Source: Acidobacteriota bacterium (GTDB lineage Bacteria; Acidobacteriota; Vicinamibacteria; Vicinamibacterales; UBA8438). Taken from it: DNA of 59,083 nt. Position 1 is the first letter of the stretch, and each line of letters begins with the position of its first letter. This document shows positions 42,169 to 50,457 of the stretch, in pieces. The stretch lies in contig WTFV01000048.1 of assembly GCA_011523845.1 (NCBI GenBank), forward strand, positions 1-59,083. Reading direction: 5' to 3'. The notes below the pieces were generated by a model. That model saw nothing but the letters and a program-made list of their open reading frames with translations. It was not told the origin of the DNA and ran no database searches. A program made the translations under genes and the position numbers.

Positions 42169-42173
42169 CGACG

Positions 42174-43661
42174 ATGGACGAGACACGCTCCCTCGTCACG
42201 CTCCTGTGCATCGCCGCCTACTTCGCCGTATGCATCGGCGTCGGGGTCTGGGCATTGCGGCGCACCACCTCGACGCGCGACTTCTTCATGGCGGGACGGG
42301 ACCTCGGCATCCTCGTGACGGGCCTGGCGATCTTCTCCAGCCAGATGAGCGGATTCGGCTTCGTCGGCGGACCGGGGCTGGTCTATCGCATGGGGCTGAG
42401 CTCGTCCTGGATGACCGTCATCGCCCCGCTCGCCTTCAGTTGCTCGTTCTACCTGCTGGCCACCCGGCTGCGCATGGTGGCGGAGCTGCGCGACACCATC
42501 TCCCTGCCCGACGCGGTGGCGGCCCGCTACGGTAGCGAGCAGGCGCGTCTGCTCACGGCGGTCGCGATTCTCCTCGGCGTGGTCGGCTACCTGGGCACGC
42601 AGATTCTGGCGATGGCGACGGTGCTGCGCGACGTGCTGAACAACGTGTCGTTCGTGCCGGACGTGTCCCTCGCGGCGTGCATGGCCGTCGCCTGCGCGGT
42701 GCTGGTGTTCTACTGCGTGACCGGCGGCATCGTGGCGTCGGTGTACACCGACCTGGTACAGGGCGGCATCATGATCGTGGCCGCCGTCTTCGTGTTCGTC
42801 GCCGCGCTGAGCGCCGTCGACGGCGGACTCTCCGGTCTCGTGACCACGCTGATCGCCGACGACCCGGAGGCAATCACCCCCTGGGGCACGCTGGGCATGC
42901 TGGGCTCCCTGTCCTGGTTCCTGGTCTTCGTGCTCGGCAGCGCCGGTCAGCCGCACGTCATCACCAAGTTCATGATGAACCGCCGCGTCGAGGACGCGCG
43001 CCGCACGTTGCCGGTCAGCGCCGCCGGCTACGTCTTGTGCTCGCTGCTCTGGCTCGGCATCGGGCTGTCGATGCGGGCGCTCGTCGTCCAGGGAGGCCAT
43101 CCCGAGCTGGCGAATCCGGACGAGGCGGCGCCGCAGTTCCTGCAGTTCCACGCCGCCCCGCTGCTGGCCGGCATCGTCTTCGCGGGGCTCTTCGCCGCGA
43201 TCATGTCGACCGCCGACAGCTTTCTGAACCTCGGCGCCGCCGCCGTCGTGCACGACATCCCGCGGGCGCTGACCGGACGGCCGCTGTCGAACCAGCTTCT
43301 CTGGGCGCGCGTGGCGACGGCCGTGCTGGCCGTCGGATCGGCCGTCTTCGTGCTCCATTCGCGGCAGGATCTGGTGGCGCTGCTCGGCGCCTTCGGATGG
43401 GGGACGTTCGCCGCCGCCCTGGTGCCGGCGGTCGCCATCGGGTTCAACTGGAAACGCGCCACCGCGGCAGCCGCCAACGCGGCCATCGCGAGCAGTCTCG
43501 TCGTGAACTTCGGAATCGAGTTGTTCGGGGTGGCGCTCCCCTACGGCATCAACGGCGGATTCGTCGCGCTGCTGCTTTCGATGACCCTGTTCTTCGGCAT
43601 CTCGCTGGCGTCGCCGCCGCCGCGGATCGACCCCGACATCGAGGCGGTCATGGACCTGTAG
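42174..43661 (+). CDS. Sodium:solute symporter family transporter
   Basis: A 495-residue inner-membrane transporter from the ATG at 42174, with about 13 helices. Family features: MAGRDLGILVTGLAIFSSQM at the start, LPDAVAARYGSEQARLL, VFYCVTGGIVASVYTDLVQG, SAGQPHVITKFM and FAGLFAAIMSTADSFLNLGA, the last a hallmark of the SSS family. The substrate may be a carboxylate, amino acid or sugar. The stop codon is followed at once by an R3 repeat element. Confidence 0.95.
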   Translation: MDETRSLVTLLCIAAYFAVCIGVGVWALRRTTSTRDFFMAGRDLGILVTGLAIFSSQMSGFGFVGGPGLVYRMGLSSSWMTVIAPLAFSCSFYLLATRLRMVAELRDTISLPDAVAARYGSEQARLLTAVAILLGVVGYLGTQILAMATVLRDVLNNVSFVPDVSLAACMAVACAVLVFYCVTGGIVASVYTDLVQGGIMIVAAVFVFVAALSAVDGGLSGLVTTLIADDPEAITPWGTLGMLGSLSWFLVFVLGSAGQPHVITKFMMNRRVEDARRTLPVSAAGYVLCSLLWLGIGLSMRALVVQGGHPELANPDEAAPQFLQFHAAPLLAGIVFAGLFAAIMSTADSFLNLGAAAVVHDIPRALTGRPLSNQLLWARVATAVLAVGSAVFVLHSRQDLVALLGAFGWGTFAAALVPAVAIGFNWKRATAAAANAAIASSLVVNFGIELFGVALPYGINGGFVALLLSMTLFFGISLASPPPRIDPDIEAVMDL

Positions 43662-43770
43662 CGCCCCGAAACGCCTCGCCGGCGCGGCGCTTCGGTCCAT
43701 CCCCGCCGCTCCAGGACCTTGCACCGCAGCACTTCGCTCCGCCGCGTTCCGCGGGCAAGGTTCTGGCCCA
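43662..43770 (+). repeat. Dispersed hairpin repeat family R3, copy C
   Basis: The element begins right after the symporter stop codon (GCGCCCCGAAACGCC) and contains the R3 hairpins in slightly altered form (CCGAAACGCC with GGCGCTTCGG, and GCAGCACTTCGCTCCGCC with GCGTTCCGCGG). It may terminate the symporter transcript. Confidence 0.75.
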
Positions 43771-43867
43771 CGGCGGACTGCATCGACACCGCCATTCCCA
43801 TGCTCTACACTGGGCCGCGCAGGGCGATGGCAACCACCGGTCACGACGGGCCGCAGGGGAGTGCTCC

Positions 43868-43955
43868 GGGAGTCCGCGCGGCAGGCAGCGCGGACGCAGA
43901 CGACGCCGCCGCGGGAGTCTGCGCCGCAGGAAACGGCGCCGGCGCGGACGACGCT
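43868..43955 (+). repeat. Dispersed hairpin repeat family R2, copy B (two units)
   Basis: Two units begin GGGAGTCCGCGCGGCAGG (43868) and GGGAGTCTGCGCCGCAGG (43913), each ending GACGACGC. The second unit pairs GTCTGCGCCG with CGGCGCGGAC. It lies just upstream of the YjbQ-like gene. An inverted copy lies at 45954-46029, so the pair brackets the YjbQ-like and Uma2 genes. Confidence 0.75.
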
Positions 43956-43984
43956 GTGCGGACAGCGGACGCTGACGACAGCCG

Positions 43985-45091
43985 ATGATCCTGGCGAATC
44001 GGCACATCGACGCCGGCGGCGGGCCCTTCCACGCCACGCTGCGCATCAAGCCCGCGTCCCGCGTCGACCTCATCGACGTCCGGGGCACCCTGCGCGAGGA
44101 GTTCGGGTCCGATTTCACGCGGTATCCGAAGGCGTTCTACATCTCGGACCACACCACGGCCGGGTACCTGGACCGGCGCCTCGCGGAGGTGCTGGAACAT
44201 GACGGCGACAACATCCAGGACTACCTGCAGGTCTTCCAGCGGCTCTTTCCGCCCGAGGCGGGCTACGTCCACGACGAGCTCCACCTGCGGACCGAGCTCT
44301 CCGACGCGCAGCGCGCCACCGAGCCCCGCAACGCCGACTCGCATCTGACGTTCATGGGCGGCGGGTTGCGCAACTGCGTGTCCTACGAATTGCGGGGCGA
44401 AGAGCCGGTGTGGTTCGTGGAGCTGGACGGGGTCCACGCGGGCGGCACACGCCAGCGGCGCACGACGGTGATCGCCTACAACCGCGAGGAGGACGTCGTC
44501 CGGATCCAGGTGCCGGTACCCGCGTCGCCGCACTCCATCGACGCGCAGAACCTGCGCGACCCGCGCCTCGGGTTCATCGACCAGTTGCAGGGTCTGGCCC
44601 GGAAGCACGCGGTCGCGTTCGGCCGCTTCGACGTGTCCCTGCCCGCGGACGAACGCCACGCCGGTCTGACGGTGAACGAGTACGAGACCCTGCTGATGAA
44701 CCACGACCTGCGGGAGGTCCTCGGCAACCCGCTGCGCTTCATGGTGCAGATGGGCAAGATGGGCAAGGAAGCGCTGCAGGCGCCGCTGACCATCCCCGCC
44801 AGGGCGCTCAACTACGCCCAGTACGACGCGGTCCAGTTGTTCAACGAGCTCATGGATCGGGTCGGCGTGCGCCGCTCGGTGGTCGAACGCCTGGTGAACC
44901 GTGCGCTGGCGCTCCCCGTCTCTCACTTCCTGCGGATGAAGCGCGGAATCAGTCTGCCGATTCTGGACCGCCGCGGAGACGGGTTCGGCGAGATCGGCTG
45001 GGGCGCCTACCAGAGCCCCATCCTCGTCCAGTGGAAGGGCGCCGAGGGTCCGACCCGCAGGCTGAACGTCAGGCTGGTCCGCTTCGTGTAG
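43985..45091 (+). CDS. YjbQ/UPF0047-like protein with long C-terminal extension
   Basis: A 368-residue protein from the ATG at 43985. The N-terminal 165 residues look like a divergent YjbQ (UPF0047, secondary thiamine-phosphate synthase-like) domain: FHATLRIKPASRVDLIDVRG, AFYISDHTTAGYLDRRL, RNADSHLTFMGGGLRNCVSY and FVELDGVHAGGTRQRRTTVI. The usual family is about 135 residues, so the C-terminal 200 residues are extra. They contain DAQNLRDPRLGFIDQLQGLA and FMVQMGKMGKEALQAPLTIP, which I do not recognise. Cytoplasmic. Function unknown. Confidence 0.7.
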   Translation: MILANRHIDAGGGPFHATLRIKPASRVDLIDVRGTLREEFGSDFTRYPKAFYISDHTTAGYLDRRLAEVLEHDGDNIQDYLQVFQRLFPPEAGYVHDELHLRTELSDAQRATEPRNADSHLTFMGGGLRNCVSYELRGEEPVWFVELDGVHAGGTRQRRTTVIAYNREEDVVRIQVPVPASPHSIDAQNLRDPRLGFIDQLQGLARKHAVAFGRFDVSLPADERHAGLTVNEYETLLMNHDLREVLGNPLRFMVQMGKMGKEALQAPLTIPARALNYAQYDAVQLFNELMDRVGVRRSVVERLVNRALALPVSHFLRMKRGISLPILDRRGDGFGEIGWGAYQSPILVQWKGAEGPTRRLNVRLVRFV

Positions 45092-45106
45092 CGGCCGGCC
45101 ACCGCG

Positions 45107-45211
45107 CCGGACCCACGTTCCGGCGTGCGCGCCGCTTTATCGCTCTCTACGCCTGGGTGCCGTGAGACGAGCACGGCCGGCCGGACCCACGTTCCGGCGT
45201 GCGCGCCGCTT
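45107..45211 (+). repeat. 31-bp direct repeat, 74 bp apart, downstream of the YjbQ-like gene
   Basis: CCGGACCCACGTTCCGGCGT plus eleven further bases recurs identically at 45107-45137 and 45181-45211. Each copy contains the inverted repeat CCGG/CCGG. It lies between the stop of the YjbQ-like gene and the stop of the convergent Uma2 gene. Confidence 0.9.
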
Positions 45212-45231
45212 CTCGGGAACCGCCCCCGGCG

Positions 45232-45852
45232 TCAGTCTGCTCTCGCAGGCAGCAGGGCGAGCGACGCCGATATCGACGGCAGGTTGTCGGGGTCGAGCCA
45301 CTCCCGCCGGACGAAGAAGCCCGTCACGACGCGCGATTCGATCCGTTCCGCCCCTGCGGCGTACTCCACGAGCAGCTCGCCCTGCCGCCGATAGAAGCGA
45401 TGGGCGAGCGTAGCGGGATCCAGAATCCAGTACTCCTCGACCCCGTGCTGCTCGTACTCGGCGAACTTCGGTCCCACGTCGCGATCCGCGGTGCGCGGGC
45501 TCAGGGCCTCCACGACCAGATCCGGTGCTCCTTCGACGTGATTGTCACGGATCCCGGGCCGGCGATCGGCGCGGTAGAAGGCCAGATCGGGAAGGAACAC
45601 GTTCCGCGAGCTCAGGCGCACGGCTACGGATTCCCGATAGAGAAAGCCGAGGCCATGGCGGTCGATGTACCCGCGCAGTATCCCGTCGAGGAGATTCAGG
45701 AGATCCGCGTGGCGAATGGACACCGCCGAATGCACGAAGATCTCCCCGTCGATGAGGTCGGCGAAACGCCCGGGGTCGAGCCACTCGAGGAAGTCCTCCG
45801 CGGTGAGGAGTTCGCGTTCGAGGTCGGCGGCGACCGACACGCGTGTCGGCAT
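45232..45852 (-). CDS. Uma2-family protein
   Basis: A 206-residue Uma2 protein from the ATG at 45852. Motifs: LLTAEDFLEWLDPGRFADLI, DGEIFVHSAVSIRHADLLN, RNVFLPDLAFYRADR, APDLVVEALSPRTADRD and YEQHGVEEYWILDP. The PD-(D/E)XK-like core has D in PDLAF, D/E in PDLVVEA; the third motif continues VEALSP rather than ExK, as is common in Uma2. Such genes occur in many copies in cyanobacteria and Acidobacteria; role unknown. The ribosome site is weak. Confidence 0.9.
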   Translation of the reverse strand: MPTRVSVAADLERELLTAEDFLEWLDPGRFADLIDGEIFVHSAVSIRHADLLNLLDGILRGYIDRHGLGFLYRESVAVRLSSRNVFLPDLAFYRADRRPGIRDNHVEGAPDLVVEALSPRTADRDVGPKFAEYEQHGVEEYWILDPATLAHRFYRRQGELLVEYAAGAERIESRVVTGFFVRREWLDPDNLPSISASLALLPARAD

Positions 45853-45953
45853 GACAGCACTGTAGCACGCCGCGCGAAGCGGCCCGCCGGCAGGCTCGAC
45901 GGAGCGATCCTGCCGGCGGGTACCCGTCGCGCCAACGCGGTCCGGTCCGGTCG

Positions 45954-46029
45954 GCGTCGTCTGCGCCGGCGCTGTCTCCTGCGGCGCCGACTCCCGGCGC
46001 CCTGCGCGGTTTCCGCGGCGCCGACTCCT
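45954..46029 (-). repeat. Dispersed hairpin repeat family R2, copy C (inverted, two units)
   Basis: Read on the minus strand, GGGAGTCGGCGCCGCAGGAG to GCGCAGACGACGC matches the second unit of copy B closely, preceded by a second, partial unit (AGGAGTCGGCGCCGCGGAAA). No gene is seen in 45853-46135. Confidence 0.7.
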
Positions 46030-46135
46030 AGTCGTCCGTCACGCCCTAATCTTCGGACACGGACATGGGTCTACAGCGCGTAATCGTTGACGAATCCCAG
46101 CCCAGCGCACCCGAACATTTGGGCGTGGCACAGCA

Positions 46136-46813
46136 CTAGTCGATCGCGAAGCAGTAGAACAGGCCCGCGCCGCCAGTGCTGACCAGGTTCTCCTGGCTGC
46201 AGCCGCGGCTCGGATGGGTCGAGTTCCACGAGCTGTTCCCGCCGCCCTGCCGGTCCGAATGGCCGACCTGCGCCGAGCCCTCGCCGTTGCTCGTCCAGTT
46301 GCTGCACGTGCGGTCCTCGCCGGCCGGGAACGCGGTCCCGTCGGGCCGCGTGCCGGTGAGGATGTCGTGCTCGTTGGGCGAGTCGCCGACGCCGTTGACC
46401 GGATTGCCCTGCTCGGTCAAGGCGATCATCTTGCCGATGGCGTTGCCGATGCGGGCCTGATCGAGCGTATCGCCGTGCAGCCAGCCGAGGTCGGACGCGA
46501 CCTGCCGCCGCGTGTCGTACGCGTGCCAGGGGCCGGTGCCAATCCGGTCGCGCGCGTTGACCGCATTCTCGCCCTGCGTGCTCAGGTAGGCACGCCACGT
46601 CGCATCGCCCCGGCCGGCCGCCGCGGCCAGCGCCTGGCAGTGGGCGTCGGCGCCTTCCAGACCGCCGAGGTTCGCGCCGTCGCCCAGCCCGACGCTGGTG
46701 ACGAAGAACGTCATCTGCGGCGTCTCCTGCGCCGCTGCCGTGTACGAGACCCCGGCGAGTACGGCGGCGAGCGCCACCGCCAAACCGGTCATCCTGACGT
46801 GCTGCCCATTCAT
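46136..46813 (-). CDS. Exported endostatin/C-type-lectin-like protein
   Basis: A 225-residue protein from the ATG at 46813, with GAGGAGGGA upstream. The signal peptide is around MTGLAVALAAVLAGVSYTAA. The mature part resembles the collagen NC10/endostatin (C-type lectin-like) domain: NLGGLEGADAHCQALAAAAG, TWRAYLSTQGENAVNARDRI, GPWHAYDTRRQV, RTCSNWTSNGEGSAQVGHSD and the end AGLFYCFAID. Four cysteines could pair. Location is outside the inner membrane; a carbohydrate- or matrix-binding role is inferred. Confidence 0.75.
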   Translation of the reverse strand: MNGQHVRMTGLAVALAAVLAGVSYTAAAQETPQMTFFVTSVGLGDGANLGGLEGADAHCQALAAAAGRGDATWRAYLSTQGENAVNARDRIGTGPWHAYDTRRQVASDLGWLHGDTLDQARIGNAIGKMIALTEQGNPVNGVGDSPNEHDILTGTRPDGTAFPAGEDRTCSNWTSNGEGSAQVGHSDRQGGGNSSWNSTHPSRGCSQENLVSTGGAGLFYCFAID

Positions 46814-46882
46814 GAAGTCCCTCCTCTTCTTCGTGGGTCGTATACGCTCCGATTCCAACTGCAAGAAGTCCGCAACGGACCT

Positions 46883-47104
46883 CTACGGGCCAGTCGGCTT
46901 GCCCTTCTTTCTCTGTTCGTTCTCCCATTCCAGCGCTGCGGCCCGGGTGGTCCGGTTGCCGACCTGGAAGATGTGTCCCTTCTCCCAGCCGGGCTCCTGC
47001 TGGTGTTCGGCTGCACGGCGATCGATATCGCCGGTGATCCCGGTGTGGACTATCTTGTTGCCCAGCTTGAAGTGATACTTGTACGTAGTTCGGCTCGTCG
47101 GCAT
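46883..47104 (-). CDS. GIY-YIG-like small protein
   Basis: A 73-residue protein from the ATG at 47104. YKYHFKLGNKIVHTGITGDI followed by DRRAAEHQQ and WEKGHIFQVGNRTTRAAAL then WENEQRKK matches a compact, divergent GIY-YIG nuclease-like family (the GIY and YIG positions are KYHF and HTGIT here; the Arg of DRR and Glu of WENE are present). Catalysis is uncertain. Small proteins of this type are often found alone on chromosomes. Confidence 0.8.
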   Translation of the reverse strand: MPTSRTTYKYHFKLGNKIVHTGITGDIDRRAAEHQQEPGWEKGHIFQVGNRTTRAAALEWENEQRKKGKPTGP

Positions 47105-47155
47105 GTCATTCGGACCTTCAGGTAGTCGTCACAACAGCACACAGCATTCCCGAGC

Positions 47156-48241
47156 CTACGTGCACACGTCGCCGAGGTAACCGCCGCCGCCGCAGTAGCG
47201 CACGTCCTGAAGCTGCAGCAGGATGCCGTCCGGGTCCGTGAAGTACAGCTCCGGCGTGCCCTGCGGCGCGCCGCCGCGGTCGGGCATCCGCATCGTGACG
47301 TACGACGTAAGGGGCTCCGGCGGCCCCTGCGCGCCCGCGGCCCGGGGGCGGATGCCGAACTCCTCCAGCGTGGCCATCACTTCCTCGTGCTGGAAGTTCT
47401 CCATCGTCATGCAGGCATGGTGGATGCGGGCCGGTCCGGGTCCCGGGGCGAGGGCGAGGAACTGGCGCCCGGAGCCGACCGACAGGAGCGGCAGCGCGCC
47501 CTGCGAGCGGGTGATCGGCATCCCGAACAGGCCCTGGTAGAAGTCGATGGACCGCTGCTGGTCCGACACGAAGACGGTGAAATGGTTGATGTCCCGGAGC
47601 GCTATCAGGCCGGCGCTCGGCGATGGCTCCGGCCGTTCGCAGAGCTCGCCGAGCAGGCCCTCGCCGCCGCAGTAGGTCGTGTCCTGGAGCTGCCCCAAGA
47701 CACCGTCCGGGTCCCCGAAATACAGCTCCGGAGTCCCTTCCGGCGCCCCGCCGAACTCGGCCCCGCGCATCCGGATGCGCACGCGCCGCGGGGCGTTCCC
47801 ACCCCCCTGCTCGACCGGGGCGACCCCGTTCTCCCCGAGGATCCTGACCAGCCGAGCGTCGTCGAAATCGTCCACCGTCAGGCAGAAGTGGCTGATGCGG
47901 GGCTCCACGTCGGGCCGGCCGCCGCCCAGCGCGAGGAACTGCGGTCCGTCGCCGATGCGCAGGACCAGCGTCCGCGCTTGGCGCGCCGCGATCGTCATCC
48001 CGAACAGCCCCTGGTAGAACTCCCGGGATCGGCCGATGTCGGTGACACTGATCGTCAGGTGGTTCCAGGACCGCACCGGGATCGGGGGTCCACCCGCCTG
48101 GCTCGCCGCCAGCCCGGTCCGCGGCACCACGGACGGCGCGGCGGCCAGCGCGGCGAGAGAGCCGAGGAACGACCGGCGGGTCAGGCAAGATGAATCGATC
48201 GCGCTCTGGCCGCGGTCGGAGGCGGCGGCGTTATCGTGCAT
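47156..48241 (-). CDS. Tat-exported double VOC-domain protein
   Basis: A 361-residue protein from the ATG at 48241, with AGGAG upstream. SCLTRRSFLGSLAALAAAPS is a twin-arginine signal. Two VOC domains follow, at about 55-200 and 215-361: SWNHLTISVTDIGRSREFYQ and INHFTVFVSDQQRSIDFYQG begin them, and PELYFGDPDGVLGQLQD and PELYFTDPDGILLQLQD end them. Metal-ligand His and Glu positions differ: His in NHLTI/NHFTV, His in ISHFCL/IHHACM, but the terminal ligand is GQLQ/LQLQ rather than Glu. Dioxygenase activity is therefore uncertain. Confidence 0.9.
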   Translation of the reverse strand: MHDNAAASDRGQSAIDSSCLTRRSFLGSLAALAAAPSVVPRTGLAASQAGGPPIPVRSWNHLTISVTDIGRSREFYQGLFGMTIAARQARTLVLRIGDGPQFLALGGGRPDVEPRISHFCLTVDDFDDARLVRILGENGVAPVEQGGGNAPRRVRIRMRGAEFGGAPEGTPELYFGDPDGVLGQLQDTTYCGGEGLLGELCERPEPSPSAGLIALRDINHFTVFVSDQQRSIDFYQGLFGMPITRSQGALPLLSVGSGRQFLALAPGPGPARIHHACMTMENFQHEEVMATLEEFGIRPRAAGAQGPPEPLTSYVTMRMPDRGGAPQGTPELYFTDPDGILLQLQDVRYCGGGGYLGDVCT

Positions 48242-48493
48242 GGCTCGGGCTCCTGTCGGGAGATGGTGACGGCGGCGCTACGGCACAACGTTGCATTGCA
48301 TTATAGTCGCCGCACCGGGTCACTCCGGATGGTGACCAGGACCCGCTCCAGCACCGTCTGGATGCCGGCAGCGGCTTCCCCACGGCGCCAGCATGGCGGA
48401 TCGGTCCACGACCGGCCGGCGGGGAGGCAGGGGTCCGGCGCCGGCGACAGGCACCGGCAACGGGTCGGACCGTTCCACACCCGAGGAAGTCCC

Positions 48494-50347
48494 ATGGCGC
48501 GCGCGTTCACTCCACCACCGGCCACGATATCCGAGGCGCTCTCGCTGCTGCCCGGCGACGCCCTCCGTCCGCTGATGGGTCTGCTGCCGATAGCCCGACC
48601 TTTCCCCACGCGCAAGGCCGACATGGTGGTCGCCATCGAGCGCCATCTGTCCGGCGACTCCCTCGTGGAGCTGTGGAACCGGCTCGACGAGACCCAGCAG
48701 CTCGCGGTGCGCGAAGCCCTCCACGACCCGCACGCCGTTTTCCGTCCATACCAGTTCCAGGCGAAGTACGGCAGGCTGCCTCTCGGCTTCGACAGCTCGT
48801 ATTCCCGCAAGAGACCCTCCCCGCTGCGCTTCTTCCTCTATGCGCCCCAACGCCACCAGACCCCGACGATCATCCCGCCGGACCTGGCGCAACGCCTGCG
48901 GGCGTTCGTCCCGGCGCCGCCCGAGATCGAGATCGCCGCCACCGACGAACTGCCCGACGCGGTGCAGCAGCCCCGGTTCCGCTACGTCCCCCGCGGCGAC
49001 AAGCAGGAGTTCGATGCGGTGAAGCTGACGCGGCGCGACATGGAACGCGCCGCGCAGCACGACCTCTGGGAAGTGCTGCGACTCATCGACGGCGGCCGGG
49101 TCGCGGTGAGCGCCAAGACGCGGCGGCCGTCGGCGGCGGCGACCCGGCATATCGCCGAGGTGCTCGACGGGGGCGACTTCTTCGAGCCGACGGCGCGCGA
49201 GGCGCCGGAACAGGAGCAGAGAATCGGCCCGCTGCGGGCGTTCGCCTGGCCGTGCCTGGTACAGGCGGCCAGGCTGGCCGATCTGCGTGGATCCCGGCTC
49301 GCGCTGACGAAGGCCGGCCGGGCCGCCCTCGCCGCACCGGCGTGGGAGACGTTGCGTCGCCTCTGGAAGCGCTGGCTCGGAACCACCCTGCTGGACGAGT
49401 TCAGCAGGGTCGAAGCCATCAAGGGCCAGTCCCGCGGCAAGGGCCGCCAATCGATGACCGCCGCGTCGGGTCGCCGGCCGGTCGTCGCCGATGCGCTCGC
49501 GGAATGCCCGGTCGGCCGGTGGGTGCGCTTCGACGACTTCTCGCGGTTCATGCAGGCGGCGTCCTTCCACTTCGACGTCACCCGCGATCCCTGGCATCTG
49601 TACCTCTCGGAACCGGAGTACGGCAGCCTGGGATACGACGGCTCTCACGACTGGCGCATTCTCCAGGGCCGGTACGTCCTCTGCCTGCTGTTCGAGTACG
49701 CCGCCACCCTGGGGCTTATCGACGTCGCCTACACCGATCCCGGCAACGCTCGGCCGGACTTCACGCACATGTGGGGCGCCGACGACCTGGAGTACCTGAG
49801 CCGGTACGACGGTCTGCACTACTTCCGGCTGAATCCGCTGGGCGCGTACTGCCTGGGCCTCGCCGAGGCGTACGAGCCGAGCGCCCCTCGGGCACAGGCT
49901 GCGCTGACCGTCTACCCGGGCCTCTGGCTGCAGGCGCCGGCGCCGTTGTCGCCCGACGAGCGGCTGATGCTGGAGATCTACGCGAACGAGGAAGAGGACG
50001 GCGTCTGGCGCCTGGATGCCGACAAGGCGCTGGACGCCATCGAGAGCGGCCACGACCCGGACGCGTTCCGCCGGTTCCTCGCCGCCCGCGACGACCAGCC
50101 CCTGCCCGAAACCGTCGACGGATTCCTCCGCGACGCCGAACGCCGCGCCCGGGCCCTCAGGGTGCGGGGAACGGCTTTGCTCGTCGAGTGCGCGGACGCC
50201 GAGATCGCGGCCCGGCTCGCCACCGACCCGAGCACGGCCAAGCTGTGCCAGCGCGCCGGCGAGCGCCAGGTCGTCGTGCGAACCGCCTCCGAGAAGGCGT
50301 TCCGCAAGGCGGCCCGCGGGCTGGGCTACGGCATGCCGGCCGCGTGA
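48494..50347 (+). CDS. Large helicase-associated-like protein
   Basis: A 617-residue cytoplasmic protein from the ATG at 48494, with GAGGAAG upstream. No signal or membrane segment. The N-terminal 80 residues (ALRPLMGLLPIARPFPTRKA to DETQQLAVREALHD) and the last 70 (RVRGTALLVECADAEIAARL to FRKAARGLGYG) resemble the helicase-associated Helicase_C_3 type proteins that accompany XPB-like helicases, with winged-helix-like central segments (WHLYLSEPEYGSLGYDGSHD). No ATPase motif is present, so it is not itself a helicase. The assignment is tentative. The neighbours do not include a helicase. Confidence 0.45.
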   Translation: MARAFTPPPATISEALSLLPGDALRPLMGLLPIARPFPTRKADMVVAIERHLSGDSLVELWNRLDETQQLAVREALHDPHAVFRPYQFQAKYGRLPLGFDSSYSRKRPSPLRFFLYAPQRHQTPTIIPPDLAQRLRAFVPAPPEIEIAATDELPDAVQQPRFRYVPRGDKQEFDAVKLTRRDMERAAQHDLWEVLRLIDGGRVAVSAKTRRPSAAATRHIAEVLDGGDFFEPTAREAPEQEQRIGPLRAFAWPCLVQAARLADLRGSRLALTKAGRAALAAPAWETLRRLWKRWLGTTLLDEFSRVEAIKGQSRGKGRQSMTAASGRRPVVADALAECPVGRWVRFDDFSRFMQAASFHFDVTRDPWHLYLSEPEYGSLGYDGSHDWRILQGRYVLCLLFEYAATLGLIDVAYTDPGNARPDFTHMWGADDLEYLSRYDGLHYFRLNPLGAYCLGLAEAYEPSAPRAQAALTVYPGLWLQAPAPLSPDERLMLEIYANEEEDGVWRLDADKALDAIESGHDPDAFRRFLAARDDQPLPETVDGFLRDAERRARALRVRGTALLVECADAEIAARLATDPSTAKLCQRAGERQVVVRTASEKAFRKAARGLGYGMPAA

Positions 50348-50457
50348 CGCGCTCTACTGCCCGGTTGCACGCGACTCCTCCTGCGGACCGTCCCATCCGA
50401 TCCCCGCGCCCGGCGGGAACCCGACCACCCCCGGTCGGATCGGTGCAGGAGCGACGC

